Shown here: piece by piece, positions 6,046 through 7,775 of the stretch
Numbering within the stretch: the first letter of the stretch is position 1
Layout: every line of letters starts with the position of its first letter
Assembly: GCA_023300365.1 (NCBI GenBank)
Contig: JALZWD010000400.1
Span: 1-7,775 of the forward strand
Source: Flavimaricola sp.
GTDB taxonomy: Bacteria > Pseudomonadota > Alphaproteobacteria > Rhodobacterales > Rhodobacteraceae
DNA length: 7,775 nt
Direction of reading: 5' to 3'
Position numbers and translations under genes: made by a program
The notes under the pieces: model-generated
What the model was told of the DNA's origin: nothing
Database searches by the model: none
The model's input: the letters and a program-made list of their open reading frames with translations, nothing else

Positions 6046-6080
6046 ATTTGCCCCCGGAATTTGCGTAACCGGGGGCAAAT
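6046..6080 (-). terminator. Perfect 12-base hairpin after the RTX gene
   Basis: ATTTGCCCCCGG (6046-6057) and CCGGGGGCAAAT (6069-6080) are perfect complements around an 11-base loop. On the minus strand this lies 10 bases after the RTX gene stop and about 80 bases before the aminopeptidase start. Position suggests a terminator or 3'-end stabiliser for the RTX mRNA. The bases after the stem on the minus strand (AACACGG) are not T-rich, so it is not a textbook Rho-independent terminator. Confidence 0.7.
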
Positions 6081-6090
6081 GGGGGCATCG

Positions 6091-7419
6091 TCAGAGCAAG
6101 AAATCGCTTTCCATCATCACGTTGGTGAGGTTAACGAAAATTTGCATATCCGCGGCCCCGTCACCATCGGTGTCGGCCTCAACAATATTGAAGTTGTTGC
6201 CACCCCAAGAGAACCATCGCAGTTCTCCGGCGTTGCCAGAGAATTCTTGGTTGTCGATGAAGGTAAAGTTTTGGTCGCCACTGGCCGATATATTCGCATC
6301 GATGGCCGATAGGTCGATCAGGTCTAGTCCGCGATCAAAGCCGTGTATGAAATCGCGATTTTCGATGCCTGCGCGGCTGTGATTTGTGGTGTCGATGCGG
6401 AAGGTATCAGCGCCACCTTCGCCGACGATTGTGTCCGACCCGGCCCCACCGATGAGCAAATCATCGCCCGATTTGCCGTTGATTTTGTCGTTGCCGCCGG
6501 ATCCATCGAGCCGGTTGTCGCCGGTATTGCCCACGAGGCTTTCGGGGGCCCAATTGCCGCCGCCATCAAGATCGTCGGTGCCTTGGAGGCGCAAGATCTC
6601 AATGTTGCTTTGAAGCGTGTGATCGATAAAGGCATAGACCGTATCGATGCCGCCGCCTTGGGAATAGCCGATTTCACCAAAGATGATATCGCCGCTGTCT
6701 TGGATATAGTAGCGGTCGTTGCCAGTGCCGCCCTGAAGCCTGTCGGGGCCTTGGCCGCCATCAAGGATGTCGTTGCCCGCGCCGCCAAACAGCGTATCGA
6801 TGGCATCCGTGCCCGACAAGAGATCATTGTCAGAGCCGCCGATGGTTCCGGTAAGGATTGGCCCTTCGGACAAGACGTTGTCTTCGGTGAAGGACTCGTA
6901 GGTGTATTCGATGGTGACGGTGGCCGAGCTGTAGAGGGAGACGTTGTCCTCTTGGCCGTTGGCACCATCGCCGACATCGAGCAAAAAGCGTTCGCGACTG
7001 TCGATATCAAAGGTGAACCCTTGGGTGCCGACCAAGGCGGCCAGATTGCCGATGGCAAAGTCAGGCGAAGAATAGGTTTCGCTGATTGAGATTGTGGTTG
7101 GGTCAAAGTTGGTGATGGCGAGGCGCGGCTCAAAGGCCGTGACGGAATAGGTGCCCGTGATGCCCGAGGTGCGTTCGTCGTTTGGATCAACGTCAAAGCG
7201 CAAGCTGGCCAGCAGCGAGGCGGATTGTTCGGGGCCGCCCAATGTATCGCCCAAGAGGCTGCCTTGGGCTTCGATTTCGAGGTCGATGCTAAAGACGGCG
7301 GATTCAAGTTGGCCCAAGGTTGGGTCGAATTGATCGATTGTGAGCGTGCTGTCGAGACCGTTTGAGCCGATTTCGATCCTGTCGTAACCCGTACTGGTGA
7401 TAAGCGTTTGCGTTGGCAT
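6091..7419 (-). CDS. Secreted RTX calcium-binding protein with choice-of-anchor E-like N-terminus
   Basis: This 442-residue protein is a predicted type I secretion substrate with no N-terminal signal peptide. Residues 1-190 form a beta-rich domain; QFDPTLGQLESAVFSIDLEI (30-49) resembles the start of choice-of-anchor E domains. Two blocks of five GGxGxDxLx-type calcium-binding nonapeptides follow at 194-238 and 297-341, split by a usual linker (239-296) with GGGIDTVYAFIDHTL. Residues 345-442 match the serralysin-type C-terminal module: FDRGLDLIDLSAIDANI (361-377), NAGELRW (396-402), an EF-hand-like loop DTDGDGAAD (416-424) and the terminal DFLL export signal. No HExxH zinc motif is present, so it is not itself a metalloprotease. 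I chose the ATG at 7417-7419, with a GGAGAGGG ribosome site (complement of 7424-7431). It probably folds on meeting extracellular calcium. The transporter genes are not in the window. A perfect hairpin follows the stop. Confidence 0.92.
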   Translation of the reverse strand: MPTQTLITSTGYDRIEIGSNGLDSTLTIDQFDPTLGQLESAVFSIDLEIEAQGSLLGDTLGGPEQSASLLASLRFDVDPNDERTSGITGTYSVTAFEPRLAITNFDPTTISISETYSSPDFAIGNLAALVGTQGFTFDIDSRERFLLDVGDGANGQEDNVSLYSSATVTIEYTYESFTEDNVLSEGPILTGTIGGSDNDLLSGTDAIDTLFGGAGNDILDGGQGPDRLQGGTGNDRYYIQDSGDIIFGEIGYSQGGGIDTVYAFIDHTLQSNIEILRLQGTDDLDGGGNWAPESLVGNTGDNRLDGSGGNDKINGKSGDDLLIGGAGSDTIVGEGGADTFRIDTTNHSRAGIENRDFIHGFDRGLDLIDLSAIDANISASGDQNFTFIDNQEFSGNAGELRWFSWGGNNFNIVEADTDGDGAADMQIFVNLTNVMMESDFLL

Positions 7420-7744
7420 TTTACCCTCTCCGAAATGTGTTTCTCGGATCACGGTGTGCGCTGTGAGCCTTAAACAAATTGTGACGCGGGGCCGCAATCG
7501 TGCCGCACTTTTGCCTTAAAGTGGTCTGTGCTTGGCAACCGTGGGGTCATAGAGATTAACGCAATGGTTGTTGCCGCCTATTGGGGGCGGGGTTGCGTTG
7601 AGGAATGTAAAACGGGGGTTTCTGATTGGTGTGGTATTTGACTTAGTTCGTTATGATTTATTGCTGTTGGGGCGCTGGGTTCACAGGCCACTTGTGTTGT
7701 GGCGCATGTCTTTCTACCGTGCCCTCGATAAAAGGGAGACGATC
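7420..7744. other. Divergent intergenic region (RTX gene and downstream gene)
   Basis: These 325 bases separate the RTX start (minus) from the gene starting at 7745 (plus), so they should hold at least two promoters. I see the two ribosome sites at the edges and one imperfect long hairpin (7558-7599), but no convincing promoter. TTGACT (7638-7643) and TATGAT (7652-7657) are only 8 bases apart, too close to work together. The 7600-7670 part is visibly richer in A/T than the coding regions, as expected near a promoter. Confidence 0.6.
7558..7599. repeat. Nested inverted repeats in the divergent intergenic region
   Basis: AACGCAA (7558-7564) pairs with TTGCGTT (7593-7599), and within it CCGCC (7574-7578) pairs with GGCGG (7586-7590). 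Unequal internal loops of 9 and 2 bases separate the two stems. It could be an operator or a leader structure for the gene at 7745; there is no T tract to make it a terminator. Confidence 0.45.
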
Positions 7745-7775
7745 ATGCGCACCACCGCCGCCGTTGCTGTTGCCG
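7745..7775 (+). CDS. Start of an unidentified, probably exported protein (3'-truncated)
   Basis: Only the first ten codons lie in the window: MRTTAAVAVA. The ATG at 7745 has a good ribosome site, AAGGGAG (7732-7738), six bases upstream. A basic residue followed by a run of small hydrophobic residues fits the opening of a signal peptide, which would match the surface and secreted proteins elsewhere in the window. The identity cannot be told from this fragment. Confidence 0.6.
   Translation, partial: MRTTAAVAVA

Noticed and set aside
5968..6078. Upstream TTG start for the M17 aminopeptidase
   Set aside because: The start falls inside the perfect 12-base hairpin, and the added 37 residues do not look like the family N-terminus.
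5347..6312. 321-residue plus-strand open frame opposite the aminopeptidase
   Set aside because: Gly- and Val-rich composition with no domain. The opposite strand has complete M17 metal and catalytic residues and the end of the RTX gene.
6343..7089. 248-residue plus-strand open frame opposite the RTX gene
   Set aside because: It mirrors the repetitive Gly/Asp codons of the RTX repeats. The minus-strand frame has clear nonapeptides and an export tail.
6091..7419. RTX protein as a serralysin metalloprotease
   Set aside because: The C-terminal module matches serralysins, but there is no HExxH zinc motif in the N-terminal part.
7638..7657. TTGACT and TATGAT as a promoter for the gene at 7745
   Set aside because: They are only 8 bases apart, far short of the 16-18 needed.

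Overview
The window looks like chromosome from a marine-type Rhodobacterales (Roseobacter-group) alphaproteobacterium. This rests on two proteins ending in a VPLPA-type sorting tail, a DUF2794 protein of alphaproteobacterial type, fairly high G+C, and the overall gene mix. No rRNA, tRNA, CRISPR array, transposase or phage gene was seen, and there is no sign of a recently inserted element.

Layout. (1) Bases 2-1561 (+) hold two tandem paralogous exported proteins with VPLPA-CTERM tails. The first lacks its N-terminus at the window edge. An intrinsic terminator separates them. (2) Bases 1601-2248 (-) encode a beta-class carbonic anhydrase, convergent with the second VPLPA gene. (3) Bases 2390-3144 (+) carry a small helical protein that may be a degenerate histidine-phosphotransfer domain, then an I78-family protease-inhibitor lipoprotein, then a strong GC-rich hairpin. 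(4) Bases 3233-3334 (-) hold a possible 33-residue single-membrane-span protein. The roughly 90 bases between it and the DUF2794 gene (3426-3764, +) contain two perfect inverted repeats, one of them folding over the DUF2794 start codon. (5) Bases 5967-3761 (-) form a two-gene operon with a 4-base ATGA overlap: an M17 aminopeptidase followed by a cytoplasmic-looking NlpC/P60 peptidase. This pair suits recycling of cell-wall peptides. (6) Bases 7419-6091 (-) encode a type I-secreted calcium-binding RTX protein whose N-terminal half resembles a choice-of-anchor E domain. (7) Bases 7420-7744 are a divergent intergenic region, followed by the first ten codons of a new + strand gene.

How the genes work together. 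The two flanks deal with the outside of the cell: surface-sorted VPLPA proteins on the left and a secreted RTX protein on the right. The lipoprotein inhibitor adds protection in the envelope. The middle is housekeeping: CO2/bicarbonate interconversion and peptide turnover. I did not find a clearly new multi-gene system. The most unusual signals are the tandem VPLPA paralogues with a conserved CxxC pair, the structured leader of the DUF2794 gene with a possible hidden small gene opposite it, and the pairing of an anchor-type N-terminal domain with an RTX secretion tail.
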